In this document: positions 26,658-34,222 of the stretch, in pieces
Layout: every line of letters starts with the position of its first letter
Numbering within the stretch: the first letter of the stretch is position 1
Source: Desulfomonile tiedjei
Lineage (GTDB): Bacteria; Desulfobacterota; Desulfomonilia; Desulfomonilales; Desulfomonilaceae
DNA length: 64,000 bases
NCBI GenBank assembly: GCA_016212925.1
Contig: JACRDF010000040.1
Location: 62,001-126,000 of the forward strand
Direction of reading: 5' to 3'
The notes under the pieces: model-generated
The model's database searches: none
The model's input: the letters and a program-made list of their open reading frames with translations, nothing else
Told to the model about the DNA's origin: nothing
Program-made: the position numbers and the translations under genes

Positions 26658-26872
26658 GAACCGCCACTTATTCAGGGTGGAGACACATTGAAATTGCGAC
26701 AAACACGTCGCTGAAATAGACGGGCAGTGGCACGGTCCCCCGATAGAACGGGATGCCCATTTGAGCGAGCGCAAGGCTCCCTGACAAAGTGTCTTTTGCA
26801 ATGCGGATTAGTCGAGTTGGTAAGTCGCCATGAGATCCAAGGTCCAAGATTCAACCTGCACGGAGCAACACT

Positions 26873-27490
26873 ATGCCATTTCGGCTTTCAATTCTTATTT
26901 GGTTTTGCACGGCTATCGCAACGGCTGTTTGCCCACACGAGGCGTATTCGGATATATTCATCAGGATTCACCAGGACGGGCAGAAGGAATTCACCAATAG
27001 GCCTTCAGGACCGGGCTGGATGTTCCATATGAGTGAAGACGGCTCACAGCCGATGGTACAGTTTGCAATACAGGGCAAACCGAAAAGCCTCGATGAAATC
27101 GTTTCGGAAATCGCCTCGAAATTCCAGATTGAGGCCAGCCTGGTCAAGGCGATCATCGTCGCGGAATCCAATTGCAACCCATCGGCTGTCTCCCGCAAAG
27201 GGGCCCAGGGGCTGATGCAACTCATGCCCTCGACGGCCAAGGTTTTGAAAGTGGACAAACCGCTCGACCCGCGCGAAAACATCATCGGCGGCGTCAAATA
27301 CATAAAGGGCCTATTGGCTTCGTACGGAGACCTTCGCCTGGCCCTGGCGGCATATAACGCCGGACCGGGAACAGTTCAGAAATATGCAGGAATCCCGCCA
27401 TACAGGGAGACCATAGACTATGTGAAGAGGGTCATCGCGCATTACAAGAAATTCAAGAAGGATCCCACTCTTCGTCTGGCGGAGAATTGA
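26873..27490 (+). CDS. Lytic transglycosylase (SLT domain), exported
   Basis: Cleaves peptidoglycan glycan strands. The 205-residue protein has a signal peptide (residues 1-23), a short N-terminal DUF4124-like strand region (DIFIRIHQDGQKEFTNRP) and a GEWL/SLT domain. Landmarks are IIVAESNCNPSAVS with the catalytic glutamate near residue 101, KGAQGLMQLMPSTA, and AAYNAGPGTVQKY. This matches the compact SLT type with a C-terminal YVKRVIAHYKKF helix. The 215-base gap upstream shows no gene. Confidence 0.9.
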   Translation: MPFRLSILIWFCTAIATAVCPHEAYSDIFIRIHQDGQKEFTNRPSGPGWMFHMSEDGSQPMVQFAIQGKPKSLDEIVSEIASKFQIEASLVKAIIVAESNCNPSAVSRKGAQGLMQLMPSTAKVLKVDKPLDPRENIIGGVKYIKGLLASYGDLRLALAAYNAGPGTVQKYAGIPPYRETIDYVKRVIAHYKKFKKDPTLRLAEN

Positions 27491-27511
27491 TTGAAGCAGG
27501 TTTAATATTTA

Positions 27512-28084
27512 ATGAAAAGACATTTGCCTAACTTTCTTACTCTAGGGAGGATGGTTCTGGTTCCTCCGATCGTCGCGTTGCTGTTTTTTCCCGGCAGGGT
27601 CCCGTCGGCAATCGCGGGGTGCCTATTCCTGCTGGCCTCCCTTACCGATTTCTTTGACGGCTTCATTGCGCGGCGTTTCGAGGTGGAATCCTCATTCGGC
27701 CGCTTCCTCGATCCCATTGCCGATAAAGTTCTGGTCACCTCCGCGCTGATCATGCTCATATCATTGGGGCGAGTGGAAGCCTGGATCGTAATGCTCATCA
27801 TTTCGAGGGAAATTGCCGTGAGTGCGCTGAGGGCGATTACCAAGGCGTGGGATACTACGCTCAAACCCAGCCCGGTGGGCAAGCTCAAAGCAGTATTTCA
27901 ATTCTCGGCCGTTGTCCCGTTGATCGTTCATTACGAATACGACCTGGTCATACCTATCAATTTCCACCTGATCGGGACTGTGCTCCTATACGTGGCTTTG
28001 GTGCTCACAATATGGTCGGGTCTGGATTATTTCTTCCGATTTTACAGGGAATACCAAGTTAGAGAAGGCGGGGACGAATTCTGA
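27512..28084 (+). CDS. pgsA: CDP-diacylglycerol-glycerol-3-phosphate 3-phosphatidyltransferase
   Basis: Makes phosphatidylglycerol phosphate at the inner membrane. The 190-residue polytopic protein starts NFLTLGRMVLVPP and carries the CDP-alcohol phosphotransferase motif DFFDGFIARRFEVESSFGRF followed by LDPIADK (D-G-x2-A-R-x8-G-x3-D-x3-D). TM segments lie at ~10-45 and along the C-terminal half. The gene sits 21 bases after the transglycosylase with a weak ribosome site. Confidence 0.92.
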   Translation: MKRHLPNFLTLGRMVLVPPIVALLFFPGRVPSAIAGCLFLLASLTDFFDGFIARRFEVESSFGRFLDPIADKVLVTSALIMLISLGRVEAWIVMLIISREIAVSALRAITKAWDTTLKPSPVGKLKAVFQFSAVVPLIVHYEYDLVIPINFHLIGTVLLYVALVLTIWSGLDYFFRFYREYQVREGGDEF

Positions 28085-28089
28085 AGCAA

Positions 28090-28504
28090 CCTCCTAGTAG
28101 CGCCGGCATCTTGCCGGTCCCGGAGCGTCCTCTTCTTAGGGAGGCGTCTTCTTGCCCACTGGTTCCCAGGCTCCACCTAAGAACTAGCAGAAAGCAGTCA
28201 CTTACAGGCGGGAACTGCATCTGTGCACCGAAGGTGCAACCCAACGGTAGCCGTGGGTGCAAACCCACGGAAAGCAAACCGGAGGCTCTGAAGACCCTGG
28301 AGGGGTCTCCCGAAAATGCAATAATTCGTTGAGGGAACTGGGGCGACCCCTTCAGGGTCTCCGGTTCATGGTTAAGGGATTCTCCTTGCTCCACGGGTTT
28401 ACATCCCGCGTCCCGCTGGACTACTCATGGTCTGCCCCTTCAGGGCAATAGATCTACTGTCCGCGGTCGTAAACTGAATGAAAGCGGTCAGCAGCGAGTC
28501 CTCA
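28090..28504. repeat. Family D and related repeat tract
   Basis: No gene is supported. It contains a GTAGCGCCGGCATCTTGCCGG unit near 28097, CGAAGGTGCAACCCAACGG and 'agccgtgggtgcaaacccacgg' units near 28240-28270, then GACCCTGGAGGGG and CCCCTTCAGGGTC units to ~28450. This is the same mixture as at 53.4-54.0 kb. Confidence 0.55.
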
Positions 28505-28542
28505 GTCAAGCAGAAGAAGGCCCGCTGCCGGGGATTGCTTCG
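28505..28542 (+). repeat. Direct repeat left of the toxin-antitoxin cassette
   Basis: The core at 28511-28542 (CAGAAGAAGGCCCGCTGCCG then gggattgcttcg) matches 29172-29203 at 30 of 32 positions. A further GTCAA precedes both copies. The toxin-antitoxin pair lies exactly between them. Confidence 0.7.
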
Positions 28543-28579
28543 GTGCGTTCGCTGATGATGGGTCAGGAGCAGAACTGAA

Positions 28580-28783
28580 CTATTCCGGCTCAAAACCGAG
28601 TTCCTTCCCGATTTCTCTAAGACTTCTGGAGGGCTTGTCTATCGATTCTTCTCGTTCCCTTCTCAATTCACGAAGGTCCTCAAAGTCCTCCAAAGTCTCC
28701 TGGATTTTCAGAAACTCTTCGTAAGGCAGAACGACAAATTCCTTTTTCCCTTCCTTTTCGATTATTTGTGGATGCAACAGCAT
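28580..28783 (-). CDS. Type II antitoxin (Phd/YefM-like)
   Basis: A 67-residue protein with the short antitoxin layout: an N-terminal strand-helix head (EGKKEFVVLPYEEFLKIQET) like Phd/YefM or prevent-host-death proteins, then an acidic, charged C-terminal helix that would wrap the toxin (ELRREREESIDKPSRSLREI). A strong AAGGAG precedes ATG 28783. It follows the toxin gene by eight bases, so the order is toxin first. Confidence 0.75.
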   Translation of the reverse strand: MLLHPQIIEKEGKKEFVVLPYEEFLKIQETLEDFEDLRELRREREESIDKPSRSLREIGKELGFEPE

Positions 28784-28791
28784 AGCTCCTT

Positions 28792-29040
28792 CTATCTGTG
28801 GGCTTCCCTACGATGGCGAATACGACAAACAACTATTTTGTCTCCTTCTATATCGAAGAGAGCCCGCCAATTGCCTATCCGCAGCCGGTATTCCGGCCAA
28901 TGATCCGTCAGTTTCTTGACGTCGCCCAGCAGCCCGCTCTCAAGAGCTAACAAGGGGTCGTACATACCGCGAGACTCGTCCTTTGGCATAGCCTTCAGGT
29001 CCTTCTCAGCCTTAGGCTTCAGTTCGACAGTATATCTCAT
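28792..29040 (-). CDS. RelE/ParE-superfamily toxin
   Basis: An 82-residue toxin-like protein. MRYTVELKPKAEKDLKAMPK is the usual RelE opening, WPEYRLRIGNWRALFDI the central strand with basic residues, and VVCRIRHRREAHR the closing strand (compare Y-R-L-R-x-G-x-R and R-H-R-x-x-x-Y in RelE). The terminal tyrosine is replaced by histidine. Such toxins cleave mRNA on the ribosome; gyrase poisoning is the ParE alternative. First gene of a two-gene operon with the antitoxin. Confidence 0.8.
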   Translation of the reverse strand: MRYTVELKPKAEKDLKAMPKDESRGMYDPLLALESGLLGDVKKLTDHWPEYRLRIGNWRALFDIEGDKIVVCRIRHRREAHR

Positions 29041-29165
29041 CTCAATCTACTCAGGAATGCTGAATGCCGCCGCCGCGATCCATCCGCGCGTTGTGGGTGC
29101 CCTACCTTTCCTGTTCCCAGCTTCCATCTAGGCGCTTTCTCAATTTCGCCGACTAACGCGTCGGT

Positions 29166-29203
29166 GTCAAACAGAAGAAGGCCCGCTGCCGCGGATTGCC
29201 TCG
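29166..29203 (+). repeat. Direct repeat right of the toxin-antitoxin cassette
   Basis: Partner of 28505-28542; two mismatches in the 32-base core. Same orientation. Confidence 0.7.
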
Positions 29204-29346
29204 CCGGGTAATGTGATGCGGTCGGCCTGCAACAATTACCCCCGCAGGCTGTCCAATAACCCTCCCAGGCATCAAGGCCATTTCTGGTCAGCAATTGCGG
29301 ATGTGTACCGCGAATTCCGGGAATGCTGCCCCAGGAGAGGGGTTTA

Positions 29347-30009
29347 TTATTCCTTTGCGCGCTCTCTGTACTGCTTGATTCGATGGGGAAGCGAGTACAA
29401 ATACTCGAGTAAGAAGTCGAGAAATTTAACGATGTCGCGCACATCTTCTGGATCGGCGGGGCCTTGTGAGGGTCCCGGATGGGCAGCATCGTTGCCAAGA
29501 TCCCGCACGTGATCAGACCAATCTTTCATGATGGGGGGCAAAATCCCTTTCGCGGCTAAATCATCAATTTCTTGCTTCAGGTTCTTGCCCTGCGCCTTGC
29601 AATCCCTAAGTGCCAGCTGAAGAGCACTCCGCGCCATCACAGAGGCGGCGTCCCAGTTTTCGTCACGAACGTTCCGCTTCGCTTGTAACCAATAGCGTCC
29701 AATTTGTTCTGGCCAGTGTTCAGGATACCTTTCCAGTTTCAACGGCCAAGGAAGAACCCGGTATTCGTGGTAAGCATGATCAAGCGAGTGCTGCGTAGCC
29801 GACCACAAAACCATTACATAGCCTTTGCAGTTTCCGCACTCAATGGTGTCAAAATTTAGTCTTTTGTAGGAATTGGGCTTCTTCTTCTCCGCGTGAAAGA
29901 CCTGGGTGAAATTACCTCTCTCCATGCAGAAGGGGCAAGTGATGTTGTCCACGTTCAATGTTCCGCCGGAATTGCCTGCCCTCTCTCCTAATTGCCACCA
30001 ACTGTCCAT
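29347..30009 (-). CDS. DUF4145-domain protein with zinc-ribbon head
   Basis: A 220-residue cytosolic protein. The N-terminal part has a zinc-ribbon pattern (CPFCMERGNF, then CGNCKGYVMVLW). The helical C-terminal half is DUF4145-like, with ARSALQLALRDCKAQGK, a LRDLGNDAAHPG motif and a VKFLDFLLEYLYSLP helix. DUF4145 occurs alone, in restriction-associated and defence-associated proteins, and in HEPN-like folds; no catalytic residues are established. AGGAAGG precedes ATG 30009. It sits with a toxin-antitoxin pair and an orphan TM protein. Confidence 0.75.
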   Translation of the reverse strand: MDSWWQLGERAGNSGGTLNVDNITCPFCMERGNFTQVFHAEKKKPNSYKRLNFDTIECGNCKGYVMVLWSATQHSLDHAYHEYRVLPWPLKLERYPEHWPEQIGRYWLQAKRNVRDENWDAASVMARSALQLALRDCKAQGKNLKQEIDDLAAKGILPPIMKDWSDHVRDLGNDAAHPGPSQGPADPEDVRDIVKFLDFLLEYLYSLPHRIKQYRERAKE

Positions 30010-30123
30010 TGATAACCTTCCTGCCTTTCATGATCAGGCCCAATCGAATTCCGGGAAAACACCATACCCAATCCGCGCATCGGATCGGAAATCCAGCACT
30101 GTGTCCGCATATTCCCGAAGCTC

Positions 30124-30639
30124 CTACCTGTTCCCGGCATGATCCTTCTTGGCGAGTCGCCCAAGCGCCTCACTGAGGCTCTGTTCGATAAGTTCCTCGT
30201 CCATATGATCCGTATGACCCACGCGAAGGACCACTTCTTCACTGAATTCGCCTTCACGGTCAACGCGGCGAACAATCAACTCCAATGGAGCGGATCGTGT
30301 ATCTCCAGTCTTTATCCCCTCTGCTCTCGCCCTAATGATAGTAGTGACGAGGTCCACAACGCTTTTGGCCAGAGTTATGCCAGCAGTAACCACGGCCAAA
30401 TAGACTAAGAGTTCTGGGCCGCTTTCGTGTTCTTCAAAAGCCATTTCCTCGGAGGTGCCGGATAACTTCCTGAGACTCGCGTCGATAATGCGGTACGCGT
30501 TCGGAGAATGCTCTCGATGGAAACAACCCATCTTAACACGGATCTTTATGGCGACCGCAATTTCATCCTCGCGGGGTGGCCGCCGCGCCTCGAAGCGACG
30601 CCTACGGCCGCGAAAGGTTTTCTGCCACTCATCGTCCAT
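30124..30639 (-). CDS. Hypothetical protein with one central transmembrane segment
   Basis: A 171-residue protein from ATG 30639, which has GGAGG at a five-base spacing; a GTG at 30720 gives a longer form lacking such a site. The first 35 residues are very basic (GRRRRFEARRPPRE). A hydrophobic helix (LLVYLAVVTAGITLAKSVVD) lies near residues 85-110, then a beta-rich domain with LELIVRRVDREGEFSEEVVL. The layout resembles small TM-plus-beta proteins that accompany effector modules (for example EACC1-like), but that link is only a guess. No known family recognised. Confidence 0.5.
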   Translation of the reverse strand: MDDEWQKTFRGRRRRFEARRPPREDEIAVAIKIRVKMGCFHREHSPNAYRIIDASLRKLSGTSEEMAFEEHESGPELLVYLAVVTAGITLAKSVVDLVTTIIRARAEGIKTGDTRSAPLELIVRRVDREGEFSEEVVLRVGHTDHMDEELIEQSLSEALGRLAKKDHAGNR

Positions 30640-30720
30640 TGTGTCCTCCATGGACAAGGGAAATCGGGAGTCACCATACCCAGTTTCCTCCTCGAATCGA
30701 GAATCGGGTAAGGCGTCCAC

Positions 30721-31455
30721 AGATTCTAGGGGCTTACAGACTATATAATGGACTGCAACGGCGAAGGCAACTCCATTTTTTCCTTATTGTGAACCACAGA
30801 GATGGAGCGGATGGCTTTGCACGGGCACGGCACGCCGTGCCCCTACATCCCTGCGCGCTCTGCGGTGAGGTTCTTGTGCATTTCCGGCACAGCCCGCCCA
30901 TGACTAAACGGATACACAAAGAAATCAATATTCCTTGAGCCAACCATCTGATATTGTGCAGAAGGGAAACTGCACGGTGGCTTTCCATTCAGTTTGGATC
31001 TTGGAATAGTTTCAAGAACCCCGTAACGGGAAGGAAACATTGTGAAGGACACCGTTGGCGTCGCGACGGAACGCGCGGGCTTCGTAGGGGCGGACCCCCG
31101 CGTCCGCCCTAGGCTGTTGGCATGACCTCGGCCAGGGCAGGCGCGGGGGCCTGCCCCTACATTCGGCTGTACCTGCGTTCCAGGCGGGATTTGGCTTAAG
31201 GTCCCTAGCGCGAAAAAAACGACTGTCAGTCCGCGTAGTGGCGGCTTATAGCCCGCCCTACGTTGGCTCTTTATGAAAACGCACGGATAGCTACCGGCAA
31301 GATGCCGGCGCTACTGGCGTTTTCATGATTCGTTGTGATGATCTTCGCCGTGAGAGTTGGTATAGAAGCCTCGTGGCGTGAAAAGAGGCATCGGGCCTGC
31401 GTGCACCACACCATTGGCGGCCCTGTCGACAATGGTGCAATATATGGGAGTTTTT
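30721..31455. repeat. Repeat-dense intergenic region (families B and C)
   Basis: No gene is supported. Family C palindromes lie at 30823-30846 (GGGCACGGCACGCCGTGCCC), 31084-31111 (GTAGGGGCGGACCC.. half with GTCCGCCC) and 31135-31160 (GGGCAGGCGCGGGGGCCTGC). Further units are GTAGTGGCGGCTTATAGCCC at ~31238 and CTACCGGCAAGATGCCGGCG at ~31291. Confidence 0.65.
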
Positions 31456-31501
31456 GGGGAGGGGTCCGGGGAGGGCGTTTTTGCAAAAACGTCCTCCCCG
31501 G
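31456..31501. repeat. Family E palindrome upstream of the acyl-CoA synthetase gene
   Basis: GGGGAGGGGT leads into a 36-base inverted repeat at 31466-31501 centred on TTTTTGCAAAAA, with arms CCGGGGAGGGCG and CGTCCTCCCCGG (one G-T pair). The 26 bases beginning AGTTTTTGGGGAGGGG are identical to those at 54711. It ends 33 bases before the start codon at 31534. Confidence 0.8.
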
Positions 31502-31533
31502 AAAATCTCCCCGAAACTTGCAGGTTTTGAAAC

Positions 31534-32934
31534 ATGTTGGAAAAACGCCCCATCAAATCACTTTTTCTGTCTCCTCGGTCTGTGGTCTTTGTTGGTGTTC
31601 CGCGCAAAAGCGGTCCGGGCGCTTTGAATCCTGTAGATAATCTCAGGAACTGGGGTTACCAGGGACGGATCAGTATTGTTCATCCGCACGCAAAAGAAAT
31701 AGCAGGCATTTCCGTTCTATCAAATGTTTCCCGCTTGAATGATGAAGTGGATCTGGCAGTAATTTCCACCCCGAGAGAAACCATTCCGGGCATCGTGAGA
31801 CAATGTGGCGCGAAGGGCATCAGAGCTGTGATTGTCACCAATCAAGGTTTTGCTGAAGCTGATGAGCGGGGAGAGGAATTGCAGAGAGAAATGCTTGCGG
31901 CTGCCGGGAAGTTCGAGATGCGCATTCTAGGGCCGAATACACTCGGGGTCTCGAACGCATTCAACGGATTCAATTCCTCTTTCATGCCGCTGCCTCGGGA
32001 AGAGGTGCCTGTCGGACTCGTCTGCCAGTCCGGGGTTTTCTTTGTGGGTGTGAATCATCTTGTCAGCGGTATGGGCATCGGAATAGACGTTGGAAACGCG
32101 TGCGATTTGAACATCGTTGACGCTCTCGAATGGCTGGGAGAAGAGCAGCGAATAAAGGTCATTGCGCTGCATGCCGAGGAAATTCCTGATGGGAAACGTT
32201 TCCTCGAAGTTGCCGAAAGAATCGGACGCCGAATTCCCATAGTGGCCTTGAAGACGGGGAGGTCTCAAGAAGGGGCCAGGGCGGCTGCTTCGCACAGTGG
32301 TTCGCTGGCGGCTGATGACAGAGTAGTTGCTGCCGCTTTCCAAAAGGCCGGAGTGATTCGGATTGATGAGACTCAAGACCAGTTGGACCTAGTTCGAGGT
32401 TTCCTTCGGCTCCCTCCAATAAAAGGCCCCAGAATAGCCGTGGTCACCCTGACCGGCGCGGGTGGAATTATCCTCCTGGACTCCATGGAAAGACACGGCC
32501 TTGAATCGGCAAAGCTGTCCAAGGGGACCATTGACGCCATTCAGAGCTTATCACCTGATTGGATGGGGCTTACAAATCCGATAGACATCTGGCCCGCAGT
32601 GATGAAACATGGGATGCGCAAGGCCTATACCACAGCCCTACGAGACGCCTTGGCCGATCCCGGCGTTGACGGGGTGCTCTGCTTTGCGCTTGCACTTGGC
32701 GATGCGGAACAGAAGCATCTGGGCGCCGAAGAGGTGATCCAGCAATTGTCCGATAAGTTCGCCAAGCCGGTTGTAGTCTGGACCTACGGGCCACAGCGTG
32801 AGGACGCGGCGAGGAGGGTAGAGCAACATGGCCGAGCCCTGGCAGTGCCGAGCCTGGAAAGAGGCGTCAGATTGTTGGCTTCAATGGTCCGGTACGAAAA
32901 CTGGAAAAACAATGGAACGTGCCTTGTCCCGTGA
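31534..32934 (+). CDS. NDP-forming acyl-CoA synthetase, alpha-subunit type
   Basis: Interconverts acyl-CoA + ADP + Pi and acid + CoA + ATP, or activates acids in reverse. The 466-residue protein has the CoA-binding Rossmann half (residues ~15-140: SPRSVVFVGVPRKSG, ILGPNTLGVSNAF) and the succinyl-CoA-ligase-like half with AAASHSGSLAADDRV, whose histidine (near 250) is phosphorylated in this family, then VTLTGAGGIILLD. The ATP-grasp beta domain is absent, so a separate beta subunit must be encoded elsewhere or the protein works differently. It lies upstream of three redox genes on the same strand, but a family A repeat intervenes. Confidence 0.85.
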   Translation: MLEKRPIKSLFLSPRSVVFVGVPRKSGPGALNPVDNLRNWGYQGRISIVHPHAKEIAGISVLSNVSRLNDEVDLAVISTPRETIPGIVRQCGAKGIRAVIVTNQGFAEADERGEELQREMLAAAGKFEMRILGPNTLGVSNAFNGFNSSFMPLPREEVPVGLVCQSGVFFVGVNHLVSGMGIGIDVGNACDLNIVDALEWLGEEQRIKVIALHAEEIPDGKRFLEVAERIGRRIPIVALKTGRSQEGARAAASHSGSLAADDRVVAAAFQKAGVIRIDETQDQLDLVRGFLRLPPIKGPRIAVVTLTGAGGIILLDSMERHGLESAKLSKGTIDAIQSLSPDWMGLTNPIDIWPAVMKHGMRKAYTTALRDALADPGVDGVLCFALALGDAEQKHLGAEEVIQQLSDKFAKPVVVWTYGPQREDAARRVEQHGRALAVPSLERGVRLLASMVRYENWKNNGTCLVP

Positions 32935-32978
32935 ATGACCCAAGATAACCGGCCATCCAAGCGGAGAGGGATCGGCTA

Positions 32979-33062
32979 TGTCATTGCGAGCGGAGCGAAG
33001 CAATCTCAGTGGGTAGCAGAGGCGCCGGAGATTGCTTCGTCGCTCCGCTCCTCGCAATGACA
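32979..33062. repeat. Family A inverted repeat
   Basis: TGTCATTGCGAGCGGAGCGA at the left pairs with TCGCTCCGCTCCTCGCAATG-type sequence at the right. The ~84-base unit folds into one long hairpin with a short loop. It lies between the acyl-CoA synthetase and the first HdrD-like gene. Confidence 0.85.
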
Positions 33063-33157
33063 TTAATTTGCATGATGGCCATGTAAAGGACATGGAAGTC
33101 AATTGTGGGACCCAAACGATGAACCAGTTTCTTCCGCGCATTACTTCGTAATTGAAG

Positions 33158-34222
33158 ATGATTCGCAGAAGGGGAGGCAGCGCCTTGTATGAACTGAAAT
33201 ACGATGAGGCTGTTTGCGAGAAGTGCGAAACCGTGGACTGTCTGACGAAGTGCCGGTACATGGCGCTCGATTTGAAATCGGCCAAGGAAGAGAGGCTGCG
33301 GCTGATTCGAGGCGAGGACAGCAGGGTCCTCAGGGACTGCATAACCTGTTATGCATGTGAGGAATACTGCCCCCACGGCAATCATCCTTTCTACCTGCTC
33401 GTGGACCGTCAAGAGCAATCCGGAGCTTGGCCGGTTCCCATCCCGTTGACCAAGCAACAGATCAAAATGATGGCTCCGAAGGGGAGAATAGTACCGGAGA
33501 AGGTTCACGCTCCGGTTTTGAACATGTGCTACTTTCCCATGCTCAAGGGATGCATCCAAGGGAAGCTTTTCGATGGTGTCTCCACAATGGTCGGCAGCGA
33601 CATCTTCTGCAACATAATGTGGCTGCATTTTGCCAAGAACTCGACTATTCGAGAGCGCCTGCCTCAAATGATCGCCAACATCTGGCAATATTATCTGAAA
33701 GACAGCGACACCAATGAATTGATCTGCTATCACGACGAGTGCTACGGCACATACACGCAACTCGCGCCTGCATTCGGCATTGACGTGCCGTTCAAATCGA
33801 TTCATCTGTTCGAGTTTCTTACAAAGAGGCTGGACGAGTTAAAGGACCAGATCCGGCCTCTGGCCATGAAGGCCGCTTATCAGAGGCCATGTTCCAACAG
33901 GCTTGTCCCGGAGACTCAGCACTGGGTGGACGAGATTTTCAAGCGTGTCGGTGTTGAGAGGGTCGAACGTGAATACGACCGGGAGAACGCTCTCTGCTGC
34001 GGAGGAGTGCTCAGGCTTCAACAGCGGGAGGAACTGGCCGATGATCTGGTCAAAAGAAATATCGACGACATGTTGGCTGCCGGAGCAAATATTTGTGTGT
34101 TCAACTGTCCTGCTTGCTTTTTCACGATGGGTCAGACCGTCGCGGAACGTGGGCTGATGCCCATACTCATGAGCGACCTATGCCGCGCGGCCCTTGGTGA
34201 AAAATGGACAGGGGTGTTCTGA
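33158..34222 (+). CDS. HdrD-like iron-sulfur protein with CCG domain (first copy)
   Basis: A 354-residue electron-transfer protein. Two N-terminal cysteine groups (CEKCETVDCLTKC and CITCYACEEYCPHG) are built for 4Fe-4S clusters. The C-terminal half has one CCG-type set: RPCSNRL, ALCCGGVLRL, then NCPACFFTMG, as in heterodisulfide reductase HdrB/HdrD and glycolate-oxidase GlcF. An extra CYFPMLKGC and CYHDECYG suggest a second, degenerate set. ATG 33158 is used. It overlaps the flavoprotein gene (TGATG), so coupled. Probably cytosolic or membrane-associated through a partner; no TM helix. Confidence 0.8.
   Translation: MIRRRGGSALYELKYDEAVCEKCETVDCLTKCRYMALDLKSAKEERLRLIRGEDSRVLRDCITCYACEEYCPHGNHPFYLLVDRQEQSGAWPVPIPLTKQQIKMMAPKGRIVPEKVHAPVLNMCYFPMLKGCIQGKLFDGVSTMVGSDIFCNIMWLHFAKNSTIRERLPQMIANIWQYYLKDSDTNELICYHDECYGTYTQLAPAFGIDVPFKSIHLFEFLTKRLDELKDQIRPLAMKAAYQRPCSNRLVPETQHWVDEIFKRVGVERVEREYDRENALCCGGVLRLQQREELADDLVKRNIDDMLAAGANICVFNCPACFFTMGQTVAERGLMPILMSDLCRAALGEKWTGVF

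Noticed and set aside
29037-29498. 153-residue minus-strand frame overlapping the DUF4145 gene end and the direct repeat
   Set aside because: It crosses the repeat and the end of a better-supported gene. Composition is not protein-like.
32981-33805. 274-residue minus-strand frame antisense to the first HdrD-like gene
   Set aside because: It runs through the family A repeat and opposite a gene with clear cysteine motifs. No ribosome site or family signature.
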